A DNA stretch of 64,000 nt. Source: an uncultured Pelagibacteraceae bacterium. Lineage in GTDB: Bacteria; Pseudomonadota; Alphaproteobacteria; Pelagibacterales; AG-422-B15. The stretch spans positions 1 to 64,000 of the forward strand of contig CACMWW010000003.1 in assembly GCA_902617525.1 (NCBI GenBank), given 5' to 3'. How positions within the stretch are numbered: the stretch's first letter is position 1; each line of letters opens with the position of its first letter. A program made the position numbers and the translations under genes. Under the pieces are notes generated by a model that ran no database searches, was not told where the DNA came from, and worked only from the letters and a program-made list of their open reading frames with translations. Below are positions 8,971 through 18,651 of this stretch, one piece after another.

Positions 8971-10422
8971 TTATTTCTTCCAAAAGGCAGGATGAAAGAT
9001 AACTAATACAGTTAATATCTCTAATCTACCTAATAACATTGAGAATATAAGTATCCACTTAGCAGGATCTGAAACTGCATAAAAAGAATTTTCTGGACCT
9101 ATTGTGGCCCCAAGTCCTGGCCCGACATTGGCAAGAGAAGTCGCGGCTGCTGACAATGAAGTCACAAAGTCAAGCTCAGTCATAGATAAAAGCAAAGTAA
9201 TAGTTATGAAACTGAGTATGAATATAAAAAAGAAACTCATGACTGAAGATGTTACTTCATCCTGGATTTTTCTATGATTATAGTGCGGAACAAATACACC
9301 GTGAGGATGTAAGAGCTTTTGAATTTGCATTTTTAAAGTTTCAAATAATATCTGAAATCTAAAGACCTTGATCCCACAAGTAGTTGATCCAGCACACCCG
9401 CCAACAAACATCCCAAAAAAAAGTAAGTAAATTGGAAATGGTCCCCACAGATTATAATTATCAGAAGTGTAACCCGTACCGGTTATAATTGAGACAACAT
9501 TAAATGCACCATGCCTTAAAGACTGTTCAAAATTTTTAAAATCTAATATCCATAAGTAAGAAATTACTAATAAAGAGCTTACTAAAATTATGATTAAAAA
9601 AGTTTTAATTTGGGTATCTCTAAAAAAACTTTTGATGCCATTACGTGTAACTTCAAGAAATATTAAAATTGGAAGGCTACTTAAGATCATAAATAAGATT
9701 GCAACGTATTCTGTTGATCGATTATCAAAGCTAGCGAAGGAGTCATTCCTTGTTGAAAAACCACCCGTAGCTATTGTTGTCATTGAATGAACTAAGGACT
9801 CGAAAATTCTCATGCCGCTTAACCAGTAAGATATGAAACAAAGAGCTGTCAACGATAAGTATATTATGATTACTGCAAAAGATACCTGCGCAGTTCTTGG
9901 TAAGATCTTTTCAGTTGTATCTGATGATTCTGTTCTGAAGACCTGCATTCCTCCGACTTGCAATACAGGAAGTATACTGATAGCCATGACTATTATGCCA
10001 ACCCCCCCGATCCATTGAAGAAGTCCTCGCCATAGCAGAATGCCCTCAGGCATAGACTTAATATCGCTAAGAATTGTCGATCCTGTTGTTGTAATGCCTG
10101 ACATGGACTCAAAAATTGAGTCTGTAAAACTAATATTAAGATTTGCTAAAAAAAAAGGCAGAGAACCAAAAATACAAATAAAAACCCAAGATAAAGTAGT
10201 AATTAAAAATGCATCTTGAGTTTGGATTTTATTTTCTGCAGCATTTCTAGTTGAAATAAAAAAAGTAATACCAAATCCTAGAGTAATTATTGAGCTTATC
10301 ATGAATGACTGCCATGTTTCATTGCTAAAAGCCAGGTCCAGAAATGCTGGTATTAGTAATATAGAACTTAATGCAATCAACAAATAACCTAATACATTAA
10401 GTATTATTTTAAAATTTATCAT
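8971..10422 (-). CDS. trkH: Trk system potassium uptake protein TrkH
   Basis: 483 aa, multi-TM, SMSGITTTGSTIL, TTIATGGFSTRNDSF, GCAGSTTCGIKVFR selectivity-filter-like motifs. Confidence 0.93.
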   Translation of the reverse strand: MINFKIILNVLGYLLIALSSILLIPAFLDLAFSNETWQSFMISSIITLGFGITFFISTRNAAENKIQTQDAFLITTLSWVFICIFGSLPFFLANLNISFTDSIFESMSGITTTGSTILSDIKSMPEGILLWRGLLQWIGGVGIIVMAISILPVLQVGGMQVFRTESSDTTEKILPRTAQVSFAVIIIYLSLTALCFISYWLSGMRIFESLVHSMTTIATGGFSTRNDSFASFDNRSTEYVAILFMILSSLPILIFLEVTRNGIKSFFRDTQIKTFLIIILVSSLLVISYLWILDFKNFEQSLRHGAFNVVSIITGTGYTSDNYNLWGPFPIYLLFFGMFVGGCAGSTTCGIKVFRFQILFETLKMQIQKLLHPHGVFVPHYNHRKIQDEVTSSVMSFFFIFILSFITITLLLSMTELDFVTSLSAAATSLANVGPGLGATIGPENSFYAVSDPAKWILIFSMLLGRLEILTVLVIFHPAFWKK

Positions 10423-10431
10423 TCTTAAGAT

Positions 10432-11037
10432 TTAATTTTTTTTGAGAATTGATCCTTGGTTGATCATGCTATAGAACTCTCTTCTCGTAGACGCATCAGT
10501 TCTAAACTTACCTAATAATTGACTAGTAACCATTGAAATACCTGGTGTACCAACACCACGTGTAGTCATACATTGATGTTGCGCCTCAACAACCACGGCA
10601 ACACCTTTCGGCTTTAAGACTTCTTGTATGCAATTTGCAATTTGTGCAGTGAGCTTTTCTTGGATCTGCATTCTTTTCATATATATCCTAGTAATTCTTG
10701 CAAGTTTACTAATACCAACCACTCTTTTATTTGGAAGATATGCAACATGTGCTGAACCAATAAATGGTGCAATATGATGTTCACAGTGAGATTCAATTCT
10801 AATATCTCTAAGCATTATTATTTCATCATATCCCTCAAGTTCATCGAAAGTTTTTTTTAATACTTCCTTTGGATCTTCATTATAACCTGCAAACCAGTCC
10901 TCATATGCTTTCACAACTCTTTTTGGCGTTTCAAGCACTCCTGGGCGTTTAACATCTTCACCCACGAATGCCATAAGGGTTTTAACGGCATCTTCTGCTT
11001 GTTGCCTTGTAGGTTTAATTGCTTTTCTTTTTTTCAT
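10432..11037 (-). CDS. folE: GTP cyclohydrolase I
   Basis: [36 protein letters not shown] and [10 protein letters not shown]. Confidence 0.96.
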   Translation of the reverse strand: MKKRKAIKPTRQQAEDAVKTLMAFVGEDVKRPGVLETPKRVVKAYEDWFAGYNEDPKEVLKKTFDELEGYDEIIMLRDIRIESHCEHHIAPFIGSAHVAYLPNKRVVGISKLARITRIYMKRMQIQEKLTAQIANCIQEVLKPKGVAVVVEAQHQCMTTRGVGTPGISMVTSQLLGKFRTDASTRREFYSMINQGSILKKN

Positions 11038-11184
11038 AATGCAGAGTGAGTACTATATGAAAAACTATAAAATTTATAGTTTTATTATTTGATAGATTTA
11101 TTAATCAGTAAAATTAAAAGATTATCATCAAAAAATTGTTTATTTTTCAGCGAATTGTACGATATATATGCTAATGTCAATATC

Positions 11185-12750
11185 ATGTTACTAAATAGCG
11201 AAATTAGTGAAAACTCTAAAGCCTGGCCAATTTTGGAAGCCAGAAAGATCATTAATCAAATCCAAAAAAAAAATAAGAAAAAAATAAGACTTCAAACTGG
11301 TTATGGGCCAAGCGGGCTTCCACACATAGGGACTTTCGGAGAGGTTGCAAGGACCACTATGGTGCTTAATGCTATAAAAGCGTTATCTGACTATGAAGTT
11401 GAATTGATTGCTTTTTCTGATGATATGGATGGATTAAGAAAAGTTCCTGATAATGTTCCTAACCAGGAAATTTTGGAAAAAAATTTAAATAAACCACTCA
11501 CCTCGATCCCAGATCCCTTTGAAACATCCAAGAGTTTTGGAAACCATAACAATGAAATGTTACAAGAATTTCTTGATAAGTTTGGGTTTAAATATTCTTT
11601 TAAGAGTGCAACAGAGCTTTATAAATCAGGTTTTTTTAACGACCAATTAATTAAAGTTTTGAATTCTTATGATCAGATTAAAAAAATAATATTACCTACA
11701 CTAGGAGAGGAAAGAAAAAAAACGTACAGTCCATTTTTGCCGATTTGCTTAGAAACAGGACATGTACTCGAAGTTGAGATTATTTCAATTAATACTGAAA
11801 AAAATACGATTGTTTATCTTAAGAATAATAAGGAAATCGAACAGTCAATTTTAGATGGTAATTGCAAACTACAATGGAAAGTGGACTGGGCAATGAGGTG
11901 GTGTGCTTTAGATATTGATTATGAAATGTATGGTAAAGACTTGATACCAACTTTTCAACTTTCATCAAAAGTATGCCGTGCATTAGGACATCAACCTCCT
12001 GAAAATTATTTCTATGAGTTGTTTCTCGATCAAAATGGAGAAAAAATTTCAAAATCAAAGGGAAATGGTTTAAGCATTGAAGAATGGTTATCTTATGCTC
12101 CTAAGGAAACATTAAGTTACTTTATGTACCAAAATCCAAGACGAGCAAAAAAATTATTTTTGGATGTTATCCCCAAATCAGTTGATGAATTTTTGAATCA
12201 TCTAAATAAATTTAATGACCAAAATGATAATGAAAAAATTGAAAATCCAGTGTGGCACATCATGAATAGTCAAAATTATATTGGTTCGATACCCATTTCT
12301 TTCAATTTAATATTAAATTTAGTTTCAGCAAGTGGCAAAAATGATCCAGAATTCATTCTTAATTTTATAAAAAAATATGATGGTTCAGTTATCAATTCTG
12401 ATCATAATTTCATGTTAGAGTTAATAACTGGAGCAATTTCATTTGAACAGAATGTTAATGCCGATAAAATTCAGTATAAAGTACCTAATGCAGAAGAGAA
12501 AAATATTTTTTTAGATTTAATTAATCGAATTGAACTTTTGCCAAATAATGTAGATGCTGAGACTATACAGACTGAAATATATCAAATAGGTAAAGATCAT
12601 AATTTCGATAATTTAAGAGACTGGTTCAAACTTATTTATCAAGTCCTATTTGGTAAAACTGATGGACCAAGGTTCGGAACTTTTATTGCTATTTATGGCA
12701 TTAAAGAAACTATACAGCTCATCAGAGAAAGAATAAAAGTGAGTAGATGA
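11185..12750 (+). CDS. lysS: Lysyl-tRNA synthetase, class I
   Basis: Class I Rossmann signature TGYGPSGLPHIGTFGE and KISKSKGNGLS; likely start ATG 11185 (MLLNSEISENSKAWP); ORF track starts at 11089. Confidence 0.9.
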   Translation: MLLNSEISENSKAWPILEARKIINQIQKKNKKKIRLQTGYGPSGLPHIGTFGEVARTTMVLNAIKALSDYEVELIAFSDDMDGLRKVPDNVPNQEILEKNLNKPLTSIPDPFETSKSFGNHNNEMLQEFLDKFGFKYSFKSATELYKSGFFNDQLIKVLNSYDQIKKIILPTLGEERKKTYSPFLPICLETGHVLEVEIISINTEKNTIVYLKNNKEIEQSILDGNCKLQWKVDWAMRWCALDIDYEMYGKDLIPTFQLSSKVCRALGHQPPENYFYELFLDQNGEKISKSKGNGLSIEEWLSYAPKETLSYFMYQNPRRAKKLFLDVIPKSVDEFLNHLNKFNDQNDNEKIENPVWHIMNSQNYIGSIPISFNLILNLVSASGKNDPEFILNFIKKYDGSVINSDHNFMLELITGAISFEQNVNADKIQYKVPNAEEKNIFLDLINRIELLPNNVDAETIQTEIYQIGKDHNFDNLRDWFKLIYQVLFGKTDGPRFGTFIAIYGIKETIQLIRERIKVSR

Positions 12751-13790
12751 TTAGTTTGTTAACCGGTCTACTTCAACTTTTACCGCCTGAGACTGCTCAT
12801 AACTTCACAATTCAATTAACAAAATATGGAAGCTCCTTACTAGGTCCAGGTTTTAAGGATCAAAGTTTGCAGACTAATATAAAAGGTCTAAGTTTCAGTA
12901 ATCCACTAGGTATTGCTGCTGGTTTTGATAAAAATGCTGAATTAATAGATCCTTTACTAAAGATTGGGTTTGGATTTGTGGAATGTGGAACCGTCACACC
13001 ATTACCCCAATTTGGAAATCCAAAGCCAAGAGTTTTTAGATTAAAACAGGATAATGCTATAATTAATAGATTAGGTTTTAATAACAATGGAGAAAAGAGA
13101 TTTGTAAAGAATCTTATGTCTGCAAAAAAGACAGGTATTGTTGGATCAAATATTGGACCAAATAAAAACTCTAAAAATTTCATTGATGATTATTTAAAAA
13201 TTTACAGAAAGATTTCAGTCTCTTGTGATTATGTTACCATTAATGTTTCATCTCCAAATACTGAAGCCCTACGTGAATTGCAAAGAAAAGAGTGTCTTGA
13301 AGTACTTTTAAGAGAAGTATCTCAAATTAGGGATGAGGAAAAAAATAAAAAACCAGTGATGCTAAAAATTGATCCAGATAATACAAATGAACACTACAGT
13401 ATGATTCTTAATGTTGTTAATAAATATAATATCGATGGAATAATTGCTACAAATACATCACTTTCACGGCCAGAGATCTTACGAGATCTCAATAAGAAAA
13501 GAGAGGGAGGGTTATCTGGTACTCCGATAAAAGATTTATCAGATAAAGTTTTGAAATTTTTATATCGAGAGACTAATCAAGAAATCATTTTAATTGGCGC
13601 AGGTGGAGTTGGTAGTGCATTGGACGTATATAATAAAATTAAATTAGGTGCATCTTTAGTGCAAATGTATACCTCACTCACTTATGGCGGTCCGCAACTG
13701 ATAAATAAGATATTGATTGATCTTGTTAAACTTATCAAAGATGACGGATTTATTAATATTTCAGAAGCAGTGGGTGTAAATAATAAATGA
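12747..13790 (+). CDS. pyrD: Dihydroorotate dehydrogenase (quinone, class 2)
   Basis: LSFSNPLGIAAGFDKNAE, VTINVSSPNTEALRELQ, IIATNTSLSR. Confidence 0.96.
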   Translation: MISLLTGLLQLLPPETAHNFTIQLTKYGSSLLGPGFKDQSLQTNIKGLSFSNPLGIAAGFDKNAELIDPLLKIGFGFVECGTVTPLPQFGNPKPRVFRLKQDNAIINRLGFNNNGEKRFVKNLMSAKKTGIVGSNIGPNKNSKNFIDDYLKIYRKISVSCDYVTINVSSPNTEALRELQRKECLEVLLREVSQIRDEEKNKKPVMLKIDPDNTNEHYSMILNVVNKYNIDGIIATNTSLSRPEILRDLNKKREGGLSGTPIKDLSDKVLKFLYRETNQEIILIGAGGVGSALDVYNKIKLGASLVQMYTSLTYGGPQLINKILIDLVKLIKDDGFINISEAVGVNNK

Positions 13791-14401
13791 ATAAAAACAT
13801 TGATCTTCCTTTTAAAAAAAGAAAGAGGCAGTTAAATAAACAACAGAATCGCGACTCGATAATTTTAGCTTCAAGAAAAGTTTTTACTGAAAAGGGCCTT
13901 GACAGTTCTAATGTAAGAGAGATTGTATCTGAGGCTGGCTTAGGTTCTGGTACGTTCTATAATTATTTTGATGATAAAGTTGAAGTTTTTTTAGTTATTG
14001 TAAATAGGCTTATTAACGAATTTAGTAACTTTATCATACCTGAAATTAATAAAGCTAAAACATTTGATGAGTTAGTTAGTATTGCTTTTAATAGCTGGTT
14101 TAACTGGATATCTAATGATGCAGAAAATTATATTTTTTTCAAAAATAATAAAAAGTATATATTGGATCTTAAATGGTTGGGTCAAAATTCAAGAGAATAC
14201 CAAAATTTTAATAAAAAACTGCTAGAAGTAACAGTTAATATGTCAAAAATTATTAGATTTCCTCAAAATGATATTTCACTTATGGTAACATCTGTCATTG
14301 CTGTTAGCGTTAATCTTGGCGATCAATTATTGGAACGAAACGATTTAAAACCATCTGAGGTAAGCTTATTCGCAACTAAATTATTTTTAAAAGGATTATA
14401 G
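13787..14401 (+). CDS. TetR family transcriptional regulator
   Basis: RDSIILASRKVFTEKGLDSSNVREIVSEAGLGSGTFYNYFDDKVEVF; overlaps the pyrD stop. Confidence 0.9.
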   Translation: MNKNIDLPFKKRKRQLNKQQNRDSIILASRKVFTEKGLDSSNVREIVSEAGLGSGTFYNYFDDKVEVFLVIVNRLINEFSNFIIPEINKAKTFDELVSIAFNSWFNWISNDAENYIFFKNNKKYILDLKWLGQNSREYQNFNKKLLEVTVNMSKIIRFPQNDISLMVTSVIAVSVNLGDQLLERNDLKPSEVSLFATKLFLKGL

Positions 14402-14407
14402 CTTTAA

Positions 14408-15211
14408 ATGACAAAGAGTATATTTATTACTGGAGCAGCATCAGGAATAGGTAAGGCAACTGCAATATCGTTTGCTGAAAACGGATGGAATGTAGGACTC
14501 TTTGATATCAATCAAGAAGGTCTGAAAGAGGTAGCCGAAATCATTGGTCATAATAAATGTATGTATCAAAAGTTAGATGTAACAAATATTAAAGATTGGA
14601 TTGAAGCAGAAAAAAGTTTCTCACAGTATACAGGCGGTAGGTGTGATATATTTTTTAATAATGCGGGTATAGCAAACTTTGCTGGAGCATTTGAGGATAT
14701 AAAGATTGAGGAAATGAACAAAATAATTGATGTAAACTTTAAAGGTGTTGTTAATGGATGTTTTACAATGCTTGAAATTTTAAAAAATACGAAAAACAGC
14801 ATGCTACTTAACACAAGTTCAGTTGCGGGACTTATCACAGCGCCAGGCATATCAGTTTATGGAGCAACAAAGCATGCCGTAAGCTCTCTTACCGAAAATT
14901 TGCGAATTGAGTTTGAGCGGTATGGCATTAAAGTATCTGAAATTAATCCTTGGTTTACCGAAACACCTATCTTAGACGCTGAAGCTGTTACTACTGGTGC
15001 AAAAAGTCAATTAGACCGTGAATTTGTCAATCAAAAAACAAAAGTTTATCCAGTTGAAAAAGTCGTAAATTCAGTTTGGTCAGCTTATAACTCAAGTAGA
15101 ATTCATCATCCAGTTGGATTTGAAGCAAAGTTTGCGTCTTTTTTTATGAGACACCTTCCATCACTCATAAGAGGTTTGAGCAAAAAGCTTTTTAAGGACT
15201 CTTTTATCTAG
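14408..15211 (+). CDS. SDR family oxidoreductase
   Basis: TGAASGIGKA, NNAGIANF, YGATKHA. Confidence 0.9.
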   Translation: MTKSIFITGAASGIGKATAISFAENGWNVGLFDINQEGLKEVAEIIGHNKCMYQKLDVTNIKDWIEAEKSFSQYTGGRCDIFFNNAGIANFAGAFEDIKIEEMNKIIDVNFKGVVNGCFTMLEILKNTKNSMLLNTSSVAGLITAPGISVYGATKHAVSSLTENLRIEFERYGIKVSEINPWFTETPILDAEAVTTGAKSQLDREFVNQKTKVYPVEKVVNSVWSAYNSSRIHHPVGFEAKFASFFMRHLPSLIRGLSKKLFKDSFI

Positions 15212-16101
15212 ACAGACCTTTTTGCTTTATCAGCATCATTTGAAGCTTTAATCATATTTCTGAGTTGTTCCCACTCTTGATCGGTTACATCTTTTAACAT
15301 TTCATAGAAATTACCCGCATGATTTAACCATTGAGCCCCATCAATAGTAATGATTTCTCCTGTTAAGTAATCAACTCCATCAGCCATTAAGAAAGTTGCT
15401 AAATTTGCGAGCTCACTGAGCTCTCCAGTTCTTTTCATCGGAATCGACTCCATCATATTTGCACCTTTGCCACCTGGCGCTAATCTATCCCATGCACCTT
15501 TGGTCGGAAATGGTCCAGGCGAGATAGCATTTAATCTTATACCTCTATTCCCCCATTCAGCTGCAAGAGATCTAGTCATTGTTGCTAAACCAGACTTAGA
15601 CATTGCTGATGGAACTGTATATGGACCACTGCTATCAATCCATGTAGTTAAAATAGAAATTATACTTCCTTTTAGATTTTCAGCTAACCACCTCTTACCT
15701 ATTGCATTTGTCATGTAAAAAGTTCCATTGAAAACAATGTTAGAGATAGCAGTAAATGCTCTTGGAGATAAATCTTCTGTTCTCGAAATAAAATTTCCTG
15801 CAGCATTATTTAATAGCCCTGTTAGTGGTCCTTCACTCCAAATTTCATCCACCATATCTTCTATTGCTTCAGGAACCTTAATATCACATGAGATTGATCT
15901 TACAGATCCTCCGTGCATATCCATAAGCTCTTTTGCCGTTTCATCTAGTACTGACTTTCTTCTGCCACAGATATAGACATCAGCACCTAGTTCTAAGTAC
16001 CTTGTCGCCATTGCTTTACCAAGTCCCGAGCCTCCACCAGAAACTAAAATTCTTTTATTTTTCAATAAATCTTTTTGAAACATATTCACTCCTTTATCCA
16101 A
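15208..16101 (-). CDS. SDR family oxidoreductase (2,4-dienoyl-CoA reductase-like)
   Basis: VSGGGSGLGKAMATRYLELGADVYICGRR, NNAAGNF, SAMSKSGLATMTRSLAAEWG. Confidence 0.82.
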   Translation of the reverse strand: MDKGVNMFQKDLLKNKRILVSGGGSGLGKAMATRYLELGADVYICGRRKSVLDETAKELMDMHGGSVRSISCDIKVPEAIEDMVDEIWSEGPLTGLLNNAAGNFISRTEDLSPRAFTAISNIVFNGTFYMTNAIGKRWLAENLKGSIISILTTWIDSSGPYTVPSAMSKSGLATMTRSLAAEWGNRGIRLNAISPGPFPTKGAWDRLAPGGKGANMMESIPMKRTGELSELANLATFLMADGVDYLTGEIITIDGAQWLNHAGNFYEMLKDVTDQEWEQLRNMIKASNDADKAKRSV

Positions 16102-16825
16102 ATTGCGCTAAGAATGGAAAATACTTTATAAAAAAGAAAGCCAATTCTTGAATTCTGTTTGTTAGTATCAGAATACCAAATAAAATTAGTAAAACACCAG
16201 TAAAAATTTCAATTAATCTTATGTAATTTCTTATTCTTGATAAAAATTTCATAAAGCCATTTATTGCATATGCCGCTATCAGAAAAGGTATGCCCAAGCC
16301 AGCTGAATACAGCATTAGTAAAGCTATTCCATACGTTACCGTCTCTGAGCTTGCGGCTATCGATAAAACACTTCCTAGAATAGGCCCAATGCAAGGTGTC
16401 CATCCAAATGCAAATGATAAACCAATTACATAAGAGCCAACTATACCTGGTCTATAACTTTCAATTTGGTATCTCATCTCCCTATTTAAAAATGGTATTT
16501 GTACGATTTGCATAAAATGAATACCAAATATGATAATTATTATCCCTCCAGCAATACGTAAAATATCGAGATATTCATAAACTAAGCTACTTAGTAAAGT
16601 TGCAGAAGCACCTAAGATTACAAATACAGTTGAAAACCCAAACACAAAACTTAATGAAAAGCTAAAAACCTTTTTTTTAATGTCATCACCTTGGTCCAAT
16701 TGTAATTTATCCAAACTAGTTCCCGCCATAAAACACAAGTAACCTGGAACAATTGGTAATACACATGGAGATAGAAAACTAAGGAGTCCCGCTAGAATTA
16801 CATATAAATATGATATTTCAGTCAC
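16094..16825 (-). CDS. ccdA: Cytochrome c biogenesis CcdA family protein
   Basis: GLLSFLSPCVLPIVPGYLCFMAG and AFGWTPCIGPILGSVL. Confidence 0.92.
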   Translation of the reverse strand: MTEISYLYVILAGLLSFLSPCVLPIVPGYLCFMAGTSLDKLQLDQGDDIKKKVFSFSLSFVFGFSTVFVILGASATLLSSLVYEYLDILRIAGGIIIIIFGIHFMQIVQIPFLNREMRYQIESYRPGIVGSYVIGLSFAFGWTPCIGPILGSVLSIAASSETVTYGIALLMLYSAGLGIPFLIAAYAINGFMKFLSRIRNYIRLIEIFTGVLLILFGILILTNRIQELAFFFIKYFPFLAQFG

Positions 16826-17616
16826 TATATTCTTCTAAATCTTTTAAATATTTCAGCACCACTCCAGCCAATAATTATTGCAATTATCAAAGAAATCAAT
16901 CCGTAAAAAAATGGATAGTTTTTTGAAAATGAGTAGATTGCTTCCTCAATTCCAACTCTAGTAACCATAAAGTTGTAAGAATATTCCTGAGATACCTGAT
17001 TATCTATAATTAAATGAAGATTAACAGTGTATTCTCCTACAGGAACGGTATTCGGAATATCAATATAAGATCTGAATAGATTTCCATCAATTATTTCAAT
17101 TTCATCTGAAACTTGTTTGTACAAACTATCATTTTGTTTTGTTCTAATTAGAGCATTATAGAATTCCTCTTTTTCCTTTTCATTTATAATGCTTCCCCAA
17201 TCAGTAGTAAGTAAGCTCCAATCAATCATCTCTGATTTTTTCTTCTCAAGTAGTCCAATTTGATTATTTATTAAAAATTCATCTGTAAGTTCAGACGTAC
17301 TCGAAAGATAATAGAAACCCGGCACATCTCTGAAAATTACACTTTTAGAATTCAACCAAAAACCGAAATATGAGTCTTTCTTTCTTAACGCAACATCCTC
17401 AGGAGGGCCAACAACTTCTATAAGTATGTCACTTTTACTATCTCTTGACTGAGATGGATCAGAATAAAATGCCCCAAAAACGAGAAGCTCTTCACCAGAA
17501 AAGTTTGCGTCTATATATATTTCTTCCTGGTCTGAGCCAATTACAAGTGCAAATGAAATTGTTGGTGTCAACATTCCAGTCAAAAAATAAAATAAAATAA
17601 TTAATTGTTTGATCAT
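16825..17616 (-). CDS. TIGR02186 family (alpha_Pro_TM) protein
   Basis: Signal peptide, EIYIDANFSGEELLVFGAFY, C-terminal TM; adjacent to a TauE gene as commonly seen for this family. Confidence 0.75.
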   Translation of the reverse strand: MIKQLIILFYFLTGMLTPTISFALVIGSDQEEIYIDANFSGEELLVFGAFYSDPSQSRDSKSDILIEVVGPPEDVALRKKDSYFGFWLNSKSVIFRDVPGFYYLSSTSELTDEFLINNQIGLLEKKKSEMIDWSLLTTDWGSIINEKEKEEFYNALIRTKQNDSLYKQVSDEIEIIDGNLFRSYIDIPNTVPVGEYTVNLHLIIDNQVSQEYSYNFMVTRVGIEEAIYSFSKNYPFFYGLISLIIAIIIGWSGAEIFKRFRRI

Positions 17617-18539
17617 CAGAAAACTAATCGTATTACAGATAAATTAAAAATTTCGTTAGGCTCTACTAACAAATCAAGCGCAATTTTAGTTGCAACACCA
17701 AGCACTATAATGGCTAGTAAAGCCCTTATTTCTTCACCTCTTAACTTATTGGCCGCCAACACCCCCACTTGAGCACCAATTACAGAAGAAAGTATTAAAA
17801 AGAAAGCTAGGACTGCATCAACAGCAAAAGTAGTAGTAGCATGTAAAATTGTAACAAGTGCAGTTATGAAAATAATTTGGAATAACGATGTACCTATTAC
17901 TTTAGAGGTTGGCATTCCCAAAAAATAAATCATTGCAGGAATTAATATAAAAGCTCCACCAATACCCATCGTTGCTGATAAGATACCGATTACAAAGCCA
18001 ATTATAATTGGAGGAATAACACTTATGTATAATTTAGATTTATAAAATCTAACTTTGAAGGGCAATCTATGCGCCCAGTTATGATAATGGATCTTACGTT
18101 TAACACTTTTTCTTCTTATTCTATCTCTTATTACTTTAGAGCTTTCAATCAGCATTGATAAACCTATACCTGTTAAAAGAGCAAAATATAGAATTGAGAT
18201 CACAGTATCAATTTGACCAATTGCAACAAGTCTACTGAATATCCAAACACCCAAGATTGATCCAAAGAAGGCGCCAATAAGCAATACTCCTCCCATTTTA
18301 AAATCTACTAGACCTTGTCTCCAATGTCCTAATGTTCCAGAAATTGAAGATGCAACAATTTGGTTTGCTGAAGTTGCAACTGCAACATTGGTAGGTATGC
18401 CGATGAATATTAATAATGGGGTCATTAAAAAGCCTCCACCTAAACCAAACATTCCTGATAGAAATCCTACAACTCCACCTAAAGACAATAATAGAAAAAT
18501 GTTAACTGAGAGCTCTGCAATAGGCAGATAAATACTCAT
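17616..18539 (-). CDS. TauE/SafE family sulfite exporter-like protein
   Basis: GGVVGFLSGMFGLGGGFLMTPLLIFIGIP and GILSATMGIGGAFILIPAMIYFLGMP. Confidence 0.9.
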   Translation of the reverse strand: MSIYLPIAELSVNIFLLLSLGGVVGFLSGMFGLGGGFLMTPLLIFIGIPTNVAVATSANQIVASSISGTLGHWRQGLVDFKMGGVLLIGAFFGSILGVWIFSRLVAIGQIDTVISILYFALLTGIGLSMLIESSKVIRDRIRRKSVKRKIHYHNWAHRLPFKVRFYKSKLYISVIPPIIIGFVIGILSATMGIGGAFILIPAMIYFLGMPTSKVIGTSLFQIIFITALVTILHATTTFAVDAVLAFFLILSSVIGAQVGVLAANKLRGEEIRALLAIIVLGVATKIALDLLVEPNEIFNLSVIRLVF

Positions 18540-18651
18540 AATTCTAAACTTTTCAGACTTTCCCCATCGATATGGCCAACAAAATTAGAAATTTGCAATT
18601 TATGAGACAAAGGTTATATATATTTAAACTACAATAAATATTCATAAACCT

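Noticed and set aside
12860-13183. Minus-strand 107-aa ORF opposite pyrD
   Set aside because: Shadow ORF within a conserved coding sequence.
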